Source: an uncultured Clostridia bacterium
GTDB lineage: Bacteria; Bacillota; Clostridia; Monoglobales; Monoglobaceae
Length of the DNA stretch: 5,841 nt
Assembly: GCA_945878965.1 (NCBI GenBank)
Contig: CAMCUJ010000102.1
Location: 1-5,841 of the forward strand
Direction: 5' to 3'
In this document: positions 1 to 5,394 of the stretch, piece after piece
Numbering within the stretch: the stretch's first letter is position 1
Layout of the letters: each line of letters opens with the position of its first letter
Notes under the pieces: generated by a model
The model's database searches: none
What the model was told of the DNA's origin: nothing
The model's input: only the letters and a program-made list of their open reading frames with translations
Position numbers and translations under genes: made by a program

Positions 1-305
1 ACAAACAAAATCTGTTCGGAACTGATTTTTCTTATAATATCGCTTACATATACCGTATTTTTTGAAAACGGCATATTTATAATTTCCTGACCGATTGTAA
101 ACGGCAGCGGAAGTATAATTATATCTGCTCCGCAAATTGCATCAAAAATCGTTTCTTTAACATTAACTCTGCTTTCAAAGCTTATATCTTCGCATTCTTC
201 AAAACCGAATATGTTCACAGAATATCCGTCCTCCGAAAATCTGTTTATAACCCGTATTTGTCTTAAATCTCCGCCTATAAATGAAATCTTAAGCTGCTTA
301 TTCAT
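1..305 (-). CDS. dpaA: Dipicolinate synthase subunit A, N-terminal part (cut by window edge)
   Basis: This is the first 101 codons of a gene that runs off the left edge. The ATG is at 305-303, and a purine-rich site (AGGAAGGTG, 319-311) stands 5 nt upstream. The protein opens with a short beta strand and a Gly-rich turn (KISFIGGDLRQ, residues 6-16). It continues through IFGFEE and ADIIILPLPFTIG, ending near residue 101. From memory this matches the N-terminus of Bacillus SpoVFA/DpaA, which has IGGDARQ, then VGFD, then an IILP segment ending in TGEG. The family is about 290-300 residues, so about a third is visible. With DpaB, DpaA makes dipicolinic acid from the lysine-pathway dihydrodipicolinate intermediate in the mother cell; the product is loaded into the spore core. 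The gene has its own upstream region and possible sporulation promoter. The alternative is another NAD(P)-binding Rossmann protein, because the C-terminal part and any dpaB partner lie outside the window. Confidence 0.72.
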   Translation of the reverse strand, partial: MNKQLKISFIGGDLRQIRVINRFSEDGYSVNIFGFEECEDISFESRVNVKETIFDAICGADIIILPLPFTIGQEIINMPFSKNTVYVSDIIRKISSEQILF

Positions 306-335
306 CAAAACACCTTCCTACTTTATCTTATTCAT

Positions 336-364
336 AATTCTATGTTTCATATAGTTAAAACGTT
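336..364 (-). promoter_or_regulatory. Possible sporulation (sigma-E/sigma-K type) promoter of dpaA
   Basis: On the minus strand, CATAGAATT (344-336) resembles the mother-cell sigma -10 element (CATAnnnTA for sigma-K, CATACAnT for sigma-E), with one mismatch to either. AACG (364-361), 16 nt upstream, resembles the short sigma-K -35 element (mACm, three of four). Transcription would start near 330, leaving a leader of about 25 nt that contains the ribosome binding site at 319-311. Mother-cell sigma control of dpaA is established in Bacillus subtilis and is expected in Clostridia. The motifs are short and the region is AT-rich, so this call leans on the identity of the gene. Confidence 0.33.
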
Positions 365-524
365 AACCTCTGATAAAACCTATCTCTTAACTTCCAAAAC
401 TACATCCTATGTTATTTTAAACCGGTCATTATATAATATGTTACGCATAAAATTTTGTTAAAGCTAATTCTGTTTTGTGATCTGCTTAATATGTACTGTA
501 ATACATTGCTTTCAAAGCTATATT

Positions 525-557
525 AAAAGGACAAGCGTTTTTTAGCCTGCCCCTTTT
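525..557 (-). terminator. Probable rho-independent terminator after the phosphodiesterase gene
   Basis: The minus-strand RNA folds into a stem of 12 pairs. AAAAGGG, a bulged G, then CAGGC pair with GCUUGUCCUUUU around the loop UAAAAAAC. Two of the pairs are G-U wobbles. In the plus-strand RNA the same positions become A-C mismatches, so the structure favours minus-strand transcription, the direction of the upstream gene. The U run is short (UUUU, then AAUA) and partly inside the stem, typical of an A-tract/U-tract terminator of moderate strength. It lies about 150 nt beyond the phosphodiesterase stop and well before the dpaA start, separating the two units. Confidence 0.5.
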
Positions 558-650
558 CTGTCATTATTTATTTTTCTATTTTAAGGTAAATATGAACGTA
601 AAACCCTACTATCCTAAAGGATATAAATCTTTATGTTTAGTGCTATGTAG

Positions 651-671
651 GGGCGGATTCCATATCCGCCC
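651..671. repeat. Compact GC-rich hairpin, likely a dispersed palindromic repeat
   Basis: GGGCGGAT (651-658) and ATCCGCCC (664-671) form a perfect 8-bp inverted repeat around the 5-nt loop TCCAT, with six G-C pairs. On the plus strand it is preceded directly by TGTAG. From memory, GTAGGGGCG-type palindromes are scattered through intergenic regions of many Clostridia genomes; I cannot check that here. Read on the minus strand it lies in the 3' untranslated region of the phosphodiesterase gene, about 37 nt past the stop. It is not followed by a U run in either direction, so it is not a standard terminator. It might stabilise the mRNA 3' end. Confidence 0.5.
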
Positions 672-707
672 ATTGACAACAGTTGCTAGTTACCGCCAAG
701 GTTAAAA

Positions 708-2633
708 TCAGCTGACCGCTTTTCCCTTGATAAATTCCATAAACTCGTCTGAATTTATAGGTCTTGAGAAATAGTAGCCCTGAAGATAATCAACTCCATG
801 CTCTGTAAGGTAATCAACCATTTCCTTGGTTTCAACGCCCTCAGCTACAATCTTAATTCCCATAGACTTAATCATATTAATACTGCATTCAAGAATTTTT
901 TCAGCCGAATTCTTAGAAGCTTCGTCCGCCTTTTCATCAAATGCAGGCCAAATAATGCTCTTATCAAGCTTTATAAGCTCATAATCAGATTTATTAATCT
1001 GTGAAAGATTTGAATATCCGGTTCCGAAATCGTCCATAGAAAGGCTGAATCCGGATTCTTTCAGACTCTTCATATTCTCTGTAAGTATTTCCTCTGAGCT
1101 TACAGACGCAGTTTCAGTAATCTCAAGGTTAAGAAATTCCGGAGAAATACCGTACTCTGAAATAAGATTCTTTAAATGCTCCGCAATACCAACGGCAACC
1201 GTCTGAATTCTTGAAAGATTGACTTCAATATATCCAATGCCAAAATCAAGCATATTATGGTTTTTAATATCACGGGCAACCATCTCAAAGACACGATCCC
1301 CAAGCTCGACAATCATTCCCTTTTCCTCGGCAATAGGAATAAATTCCTCAGGTGATACAAACCCTAAATCCTTTGTGCTTGACTTTTTAAAGCGTAGAAG
1401 CGCTTCAGCCGAAGAAAAACACTTTTCAGCTGTATTATATATCGGCTGATAAAACATTTCAAAACCGTCATTTTTAAGCGACTCAGAAACTATATGCACA
1501 ATGCTGTCATGCCGTTGTTTTCTTTTCCACATATCCTCATTAAGACTATAGATGCCGCTTTCTCTGCCTTTTAACTCATTTGACATAAAGTCAAGAGTTT
1601 CATATGTATCATCAACTTCAACTATATATTTTCCAAGATTTATTTCCTTGATGTGAAATCTTATTTCAAATTTATCAAATTTAATTTGTGAAAGCTCCTC
1701 AAATATCTTATTTAAATAATCATCATCTGTTTCGGAGCTTCTGAAAACGCTTAACGTATTATTTTCGGAATGATAAATATAATTTCCAAAATACTTTTTA
1801 AGCACCTTAACAATAGATTTAAGTATATCAAGGCCGCAGTCATATCCGGAAATATTATTTATGTGTTCAAAATTATCACAGCTTACACTAAGCAAATACA
1901 TATCCTTGCCCTTTTCGTTATACTCACAAATCATTCTGTGAAAAGCCGTCTTGTTAAAGCATCTTATCATTGCATCATAGTTCTCTTTCTGGTTTTCAAA
2001 AGAGAAATACACAGACAAAACCATAAGAATAAGACCAAGTCCCGATAAAAGAAGTCTTGGAAATATCATCTGAACCATAAGTATTATAAACCAGATAGCA
2101 AGCCCTGTTCTGATCGAATGACGCTGATATGTATTAAGCTCAATTTTTTTATTTACTGTAAGCGAAAAAGCACTTATCAGATATAAAATACCGCATACGT
2201 ATACAACATACACTAAAGTTCCATAAGAATATGCTGCATTCTCCGTAATACGATAATCAAGCTTTCCAAACAATATTATTATTGCCGAAATAAAAATCGG
2301 AATAAGCAATAGTAGCATTTTATGTGTTTTAATCCGTCTTTGATTATTCGCAAGAATATACACATACAAGAAATTAAAGAACATTATAATTACAATGCTT
2401 CCCAAAAATAACTTATGTACCAAGTCGTTAAACCATACAGGAACTTCATTTATATGATTTACCGTATAAACCGTTATACCATCAAATACTAAATTCAAAC
2501 CCGTAAGTATGAGTAAAGTTCTGAAACACTTAGTTGAAAGTAATTGCAAATGCGAGTTTCGTCTGTAATCTACTACAATAAGCAGCCACATCAAAAAAGC
2601 GGCAATCTGGAATCTTATATTAAGTTCAAACAT
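708..2633 (-). CDS. Membrane GGDEF-EAL protein, probable cyclic-di-GMP phosphodiesterase with degenerate GGDEF
   Basis: The protein is 641 residues counted from the chosen start. Seven hydrophobic helices (about 5-22, 38-58, 71-95, 106-122, 135-160, 174-191 and 193-212) form an N-terminal membrane sensor region of unknown ligand. A GGDEF-like domain follows (about 218-370). It keeps fold features (NKTAF at 227, the NNISGYDCG segment at 259) but lacks the signature: ENNTL (290-294) stands where GGDEF should be, so no diguanylate cyclase activity is expected. The EAL domain (about 375-635) is complete, with YQPI (395), EAL (E410), the Asn of VNLS (N472), LEITE (E504), DDFGTGYSN (D534, D535), IKLDKS (K555), EGVET (E598, E601) and QGYYFSRP (Q618). 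These are the metal- and substrate-binding positions of active EAL enzymes, which hydrolyse cyclic-di-GMP to pGpG. ATG 2633-2631 is preferred because GGAGGGG ends 5 nt upstream; the longer start at 2657 has no such site. The gene lies 80 bp after citrate synthase. What the membrane part senses is unknown. Confidence 0.9.
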   Translation of the reverse strand: MFELNIRFQIAAFLMWLLIVVDYRRNSHLQLLSTKCFRTLLILTGLNLVFDGITVYTVNHINEVPVWFNDLVHKLFLGSIVIIMFFNFLYVYILANNQRRIKTHKMLLLLIPIFISAIIILFGKLDYRITENAAYSYGTLVYVVYVCGILYLISAFSLTVNKKIELNTYQRHSIRTGLAIWFIILMVQMIFPRLLLSGLGLILMVLSVYFSFENQKENYDAMIRCFNKTAFHRMICEYNEKGKDMYLLSVSCDNFEHINNISGYDCGLDILKSIVKVLKKYFGNYIYHSENNTLSVFRSSETDDDYLNKIFEELSQIKFDKFEIRFHIKEINLGKYIVEVDDTYETLDFMSNELKGRESGIYSLNEDMWKRKQRHDSIVHIVSESLKNDGFEMFYQPIYNTAEKCFSSAEALLRFKKSSTKDLGFVSPEEFIPIAEEKGMIVELGDRVFEMVARDIKNHNMLDFGIGYIEVNLSRIQTVAVGIAEHLKNLISEYGISPEFLNLEITETASVSSEEILTENMKSLKESGFSLSMDDFGTGYSNLSQINKSDYELIKLDKSIIWPAFDEKADEASKNSAEKILECSINMIKSMGIKIVAEGVETKEMVDYLTEHGVDYLQGYYFSRPINSDEFMEFIKGKAVS

Positions 2634-2638
2634 TTTAT

Positions 2639-2645
2639 CCCCTCC
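2639..2645 (-). promoter_or_regulatory. Strong ribosome binding site that fixes the phosphodiesterase start
   Basis: GGAGGGG on the minus strand, spaced 5 nt (ATAAA) from ATG 2633-2631. In the longest ORF these bases would be codons within MIMNGGDKM, so the eight extra residues are better read as leader sequence. The upstream ATGs at 2657 and 2651 have only AT-rich DNA before them. Confidence 0.85.
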
Positions 2646-2679
2646 GTTCATTATCATTAGTTTTTTTAATTATTAAATC

Positions 2680-2702
2680 AAATTTCATTTACAGCGAAAT
2701 TT
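2680..2702 (-). other. AT-rich inverted repeat between citrate synthase and the phosphodiesterase gene
   Basis: AAATTTC (2680-2686) and GAAATTT (2696-2702) are a perfect 7-bp inverted repeat around a 9-nt loop, 11 nt beyond the citrate synthase stop. On the minus strand it is followed by GATTTAATAATT rather than a U run, and only one pair is G-C, so it would be a poor terminator. It could be a weak attenuating stem, an operator for the downstream gene, or chance in AT-rich DNA. No convincing promoter pair was found in this 80-bp gap. Confidence 0.3.
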
Positions 2703-2713
2703 AGTCCGATCAA

Positions 2714-4120
2714 TTATTTTCTTTCCGAAAGCGGAATATATTCTGAATGCTTTGCAACACTCTTATAAGCAGGTCTTATTATCTTGCTTGCATTCATAAG
2801 CTCCTCAATTCGATGAGCTGACCAGCCTGCCATTCTTGACATCGCAAAAAGCGGTGTAAACAGTTCCTTCGGAAGGTCAAGCATACTATAAACAAATCCG
2901 CTGTAAAAATCTACATTGGCACTGACGCCTTTGTATATTTTTCGCTCATTCGCTATAATCTGAGGTGCAAGCTTTTCAACAAGTGAATAAAGCTTGAACT
3001 CTTCCATTCTGTTCTTTTCCTGTGCAAGCTTTTCAACAAATCTTTTGAATATATTAGCTCTCGGGTCAGAAAGCGAATACACAGCATGACCCATTCCATA
3101 AATAAGTCCTGCTTTATCAAATGCTTTTTTATTAAGAAGGTTAATAAGGTATTCCGAAACCTCATTCTCATTTGACCAGTCTTTAACCGTCTTTTTCATA
3201 TCCTCGAACATTTCATAAACCTTGATATTTGCACCGCCGTGACGAGGTCCTTTCAATGAACCGAGCGACGCCGCAATTGCCGAATATGTATCTGTTCCGG
3301 ACGAGGTTACAACGTGTGTTGTAAATGTAGAGTTATTTCCTCCTCCGTGCTCTGCATGAAGCACTAACGCAAGGTCTAATATTTTAGCCTCAAACTCCGT
3401 ATATTGACTGTCAGGTCTTAATATTCTTAAAATATTCTCTGCTGTCGAAAGCTCCGGCTTTGGCGAATGAATATAAAGGCTGTTTCCGTCATGATAATGG
3501 TTATATGCCTGATAACTGTATACAGCAAGAAGCGGTACTGTTGCAATTAATCTTAAACACTGCGACAAAACATTAGAGATCGAAATATCATTTGCCTTTC
3601 TGTCATAAGGATATAGTGCAAGCACACCTCTTGTAAGAGTATTCATCATATCTGCACTCGGAGCTTTAAGTATTATATCTCTTACAAAGCTCTGCGGCAA
3701 AATTCTGAATTCCGAAATAAGCTTAGTGAAACGGTCAAGCTCATCTGAATTAGGAAGCTTTCCGAAAAGCAACAGATAAGTTGTTTCTTCAAATCCAAAT
3801 CTTTTATCCTTTATAAATCCTTCCACTATGTCTTCAATATCAATTCCACGGTAAAATAGTTTACCTTCACAAGGAACAAGCTCACTGTCTACAATCGTAT
3901 ACGAACGCACTTCTGAAATTTCGGTAAGTCCCGCAAGTACGCCTTTGCCGTTAATATCTCTGAGTCCTCTTTTAACCTCATACTTGGTATAAAGTTCGGG
4001 ATCAATACTTCCTCCGCCTATGCATATTTCAGCAAGATTATTTACTTCATTTTGTATTCCCTTATAGTGTTCCTCTATTTTCATCATATCAGCTATTACT
4101 TCTGAAACCTTAGTTTCCAT
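2714..4120 (-). CDS. Citrate synthase (Si-type fold)
   Basis: The protein is 468 residues and condenses oxaloacetate with acetyl-CoA to give citrate and CoA. In a fermentative anaerobe this feeds 2-oxoglutarate and glutamate synthesis through a partial TCA route. The catalytic triad is visible: H258 in AEHGGGNNSTF, H294 in GPRHGGAN and D352 in SDPRAN, with H345 in YGMGHAVY. The spacings of 36 and 58 resemble those of E. coli GltA (41 and 57). The C-terminus has GWSAHRIEE (R437) and IIRPAY, also typical. The core from YEVKRGLRD (about 47) onward reads like clostridial citrate synthases. About 35-45 residues precede it; a region of this kind is seen in relatives, though somewhat shorter as I recall. 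It has no similarity I recognise to the NADH-binding domain of enterobacterial enzymes. ATG 4120-4118 follows GGGGAG at 4137-4132, 11 nt away; the internal Met codons at residues 12-13 have no such site. No aconitase or isocitrate dehydrogenase gene lies within the window. I left the symbol blank because gltA and citZ are both used. Confidence 0.95.
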   Translation of the reverse strand: METKVSEVIADMMKIEEHYKGIQNEVNNLAEICIGGGSIDPELYTKYEVKRGLRDINGKGVLAGLTEISEVRSYTIVDSELVPCEGKLFYRGIDIEDIVEGFIKDKRFGFEETTYLLLFGKLPNSDELDRFTKLISEFRILPQSFVRDIILKAPSADMMNTLTRGVLALYPYDRKANDISISNVLSQCLRLIATVPLLAVYSYQAYNHYHDGNSLYIHSPKPELSTAENILRILRPDSQYTEFEAKILDLALVLHAEHGGGNNSTFTTHVVTSSGTDTYSAIAASLGSLKGPRHGGANIKVYEMFEDMKKTVKDWSNENEVSEYLINLLNKKAFDKAGLIYGMGHAVYSLSDPRANIFKRFVEKLAQEKNRMEEFKLYSLVEKLAPQIIANERKIYKGVSANVDFYSGFVYSMLDLPKELFTPLFAMSRMAGWSAHRIEELMNASKIIRPAYKSVAKHSEYIPLSERK

Positions 4121-4179
4121 ACTTGAATCAACTCCCCGCTAAAATTTTTTAGGCATCTGCAAATTCCAATAAAATAGTT

Positions 4180-4208
4180 ATTAAACTTGAATTTGAATAT
4201 ATCCTCAA
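4180..4208 (-). promoter_or_regulatory. Candidate vegetative promoter of citrate synthase
   Basis: On the minus strand, TTGAGG (4208-4203) and TTTAAT (4185-4180) are 17 nt apart, against the consensus TTGACA-17-TATAAT (four of six and five of six). Transcription would begin near 4173, giving a leader of about 50 nt before the ATG at 4120. The -35 box falls in one arm of the inverted repeat at 4190-4211. Chance matches are common in such AT-rich DNA. Confidence 0.4.
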
Positions 4209-4211
4209 ATT
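4190..4211. promoter_or_regulatory. Inverted repeat over the citrate synthase promoter, possible operator
   Basis: AATTTGA (4190-4196) and TCAAATT (4205-4211) are a perfect 7-bp dyad separated by 8 bp. It covers the candidate -35 box and most of the spacer, where a bound repressor would block RNA polymerase. A second, overlapping palindrome (TTGAATTCAA, 4211-4220) adjoins it, and AATTTGAAT occurs twice, 18 bp apart (4190 and 4208). The protein that might bind is unknown; it does not look like the CcpC site (ATAA-N7-TTAT) of Bacillus citrate genes. Confidence 0.35.
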
Positions 4212-4256
4212 TGAATTCAATTCTCACCCTTATTTTCCATTCATCAATATTTTAAC

Positions 4257-5243
4257 TTATTTATCAAACCCATTCGGATGGTTTTTATGCCAATTCCATG
4301 CGGTTTCTATTATTCCCGAAAGGTCGGTATATTCAGGATTCCAGCCAAGCTCACGCTTAGCCTTTTCAGCGGATGCAATTAAGACTGCCGGATCACCCGG
4401 ACGTCTTGCCTCAACCTTAGCCTTAATATCTACGCCTGTAACCTCACGTGAAATATCTATTACTTCTTTAACAGAAAATCCGTTTCCGTTTCCGAGATTA
4501 TATATTCCGCTTTCGCCGCCATTTCGCATTTTCTTAAGTGCAAGGACATGTGCTTTTGCAAGGTCGGTTACGTGAATATAATCTCTTACACATGTTCCGT
4601 CCTCGGTTTTATAATCATCACCGAATATACTTATTCCGTCACGCTTTCCAAGTGCCGCCTGAAGTACTATCGGAATAAGATGCGACTCGGGATTATGGTC
4701 CTCGCCTATGCTTCCGTCATCAATTGCGCCGGCAGCATTGAAGTATCTTAATGCGGTATACTTTATTCCGTAGGCATTATCCGCCCATTTAAGAGCTTTT
4801 TCAACCGCAAGCTTTGTTTCGCCGTAAGGGTTTGTAGGATTAGTCTTATCACTCTCTAAAATCGGAATACTTTCCGGCTCACCATAGGTTGCCGCAGTTG
4901 ATGAAAATACTATTTTTTTAACATCATATTCTTTCATCTTATTCAAAAGACAAAGAGTTGATACCACGTTATTATTATAATACTTAAGCGGATTTCCAAC
5001 GCTTTCGCCGACAAGTGAATCCGCCGCAAACTGAATTACAGATTCAATTTCATTCTCTTTGAAAACCTTATCCATAAATTCATTATCACGCAAATCACCT
5101 ATCATAAGCTTTCCGCCAAGTACTGCATCCTTATGACCTTTCTGAAGATTATCAAGCACTATTACATCTTCGTTATTTTTCAAAAGTTCGGCTACCATAT
5201 GACTTCCAATGTAGCCTGCTCCTCCGCATACTAAAACTGACAT
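4257..5243 (-). CDS. galE: UDP-glucose 4-epimerase
   Basis: The protein is 328 residues, close to the 338 of the E. coli enzyme. It is a cytosolic, NAD-dependent short-chain dehydrogenase/reductase that interconverts UDP-glucose and UDP-galactose for the Leloir pathway and for surface polysaccharide precursors. The NAD-binding turn is GGAGYIGSH (7-15), followed by an acidic strand end (VLDN, 29-32). The active site has SST (114-116) and the YGETK motif (Y140, K144). T116 takes the place of E. coli S124, a usual substitution. Further family marks are ALRYFNAAG (164-172), HLIP (188-191), VRDYIHVTDLA (219-229) and RRPGDPA (280-286). L288 aligns with E. coli Y299, the sugar-pocket gatekeeper, so N-acetylated UDP sugars may also fit (inference). 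ATG 5243-5241 follows the purine-rich AAGGAAGGAAGAG (5260-5248). No other galactose genes flank it. No clear terminator separates it from citrate synthase 136 bp downstream. Confidence 0.95.
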   Translation of the reverse strand: MSVLVCGGAGYIGSHMVAELLKNNEDVIVLDNLQKGHKDAVLGGKLMIGDLRDNEFMDKVFKENEIESVIQFAADSLVGESVGNPLKYYNNNVVSTLCLLNKMKEYDVKKIVFSSTAATYGEPESIPILESDKTNPTNPYGETKLAVEKALKWADNAYGIKYTALRYFNAAGAIDDGSIGEDHNPESHLIPIVLQAALGKRDGISIFGDDYKTEDGTCVRDYIHVTDLAKAHVLALKKMRNGGESGIYNLGNGNGFSVKEVIDISREVTGVDIKAKVEARRPGDPAVLIASAEKAKRELGWNPEYTDLSGIIETAWNWHKNHPNGFDK

Positions 5244-5394
5244 AATTCTCTTCCTTCCTTTTTATTTATAGGCACGATGTTACGAATATTATTCCACAGT
5301 ATCTCATGGGACGTCCTCAATGCCGTACTATACGATGTTTACCGCTGTCGCCGTTCTGTCCCTTGACCCTATTCCGCTTCGCTTTCCTCTGCCG
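5244..5394. other. Unusual yjbQ-galE spacer with a GC- and purine-rich block
   Basis: Read on the minus strand, the 54 nt just after the yjbQ stop (5394-5341) are 33/54 G+C by hand count and mostly purines. The next 60 nt are 24/60. The galE-proximal end is AT-rich and holds the galE ribosome binding site. AACATCGT occurs twice on the minus strand (5339-5332 and 5281-5274), 58 bp apart, and GGACGTCC (5309-5316) is an 8-bp palindrome. I see no U-tailed hairpin and no clear promoter. The block could be part of a dispersed small repeat, a structured untranslated region or degraded coding DNA. Confidence 0.4.
5266..5307 (-). CDS. Possible 13-residue leader peptide ahead of galE
   Basis: ATG 5307-5305 opens a reading frame encoding MRYCGIIFVTSCL and ending at TAA 5268-5266. 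GAGGA (5318-5314) lies 6 nt before the start, a reasonable ribosome binding spacing, and the stop lies 22 nt before the galE ATG. There is no run of one amino acid to suggest classical attenuation and no recognised homologue. A frame this short with an RBS-like string can easily arise by chance. Confidence 0.15.
   Translation of the reverse strand: MRYCGIIFVTSCL

Larger units (their letters stand above)
306..707. other. 402-bp gene-free stretch between the phosphodiesterase gene and dpaA
   Basis: No ORF with a plausible start and family signature was found here on either strand. Reading downstream from the phosphodiesterase stop on the minus strand, the stretch holds a GC-rich 8-bp perfect hairpin (651-671), a weak small inverted repeat (ATCC-TAAA-GGAT, 611-622), and a probable terminator hairpin (525-557). 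Below that comes a plain AT-rich segment (about 365-520) with nothing recognised except isolated TATAAT-like strings that lack a -35 partner. Last come the possible dpaA promoter (336-364) and the dpaA ribosome binding site. The layout fits a boundary between two transcription units on the same strand. Confidence 0.6.

Noticed and set aside
428..437. TATAAT strings on both strands in the gene-free stretch
   Set aside because: No -35 element sits at 16-18 nt on either strand and there is no TG extension; such strings are expected by chance in this AT-rich segment.
508..518. Small inverted repeat GCTTT-C-AAAGC
   Set aside because: The stem is too short and the loop too small to be a functional hairpin; chance is likely.
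798..2048. Plus-strand ORFs of 68-92 codons inside the phosphodiesterase gene
   Set aside because: They are antisense shadows of a well-supported gene, with no family motifs and no ribosome binding sites.
2953..3171. 72-codon minus-strand ORF inside citrate synthase
   Set aside because: It is an out-of-frame shadow of the catalytic region of citrate synthase, without independent signals.
5262..5340. Riboswitch or attenuator ahead of galE
   Set aside because: I could not match any known aptamer core or find a terminator/antiterminator pair. Only a direct repeat and a short palindrome are visible, so I list the region as unexplained rather than as a riboswitch.
5317..5394. The yjbQ frame stays open for 25 codons after its TGA, encoding an Arg/Lys-rich tail
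   Set aside because: The 134-residue product already has the full family length and ends after the expected last strand. The basic tail is what purine-rich DNA gives in this frame, and nothing suggests stop readthrough or a frameshift.
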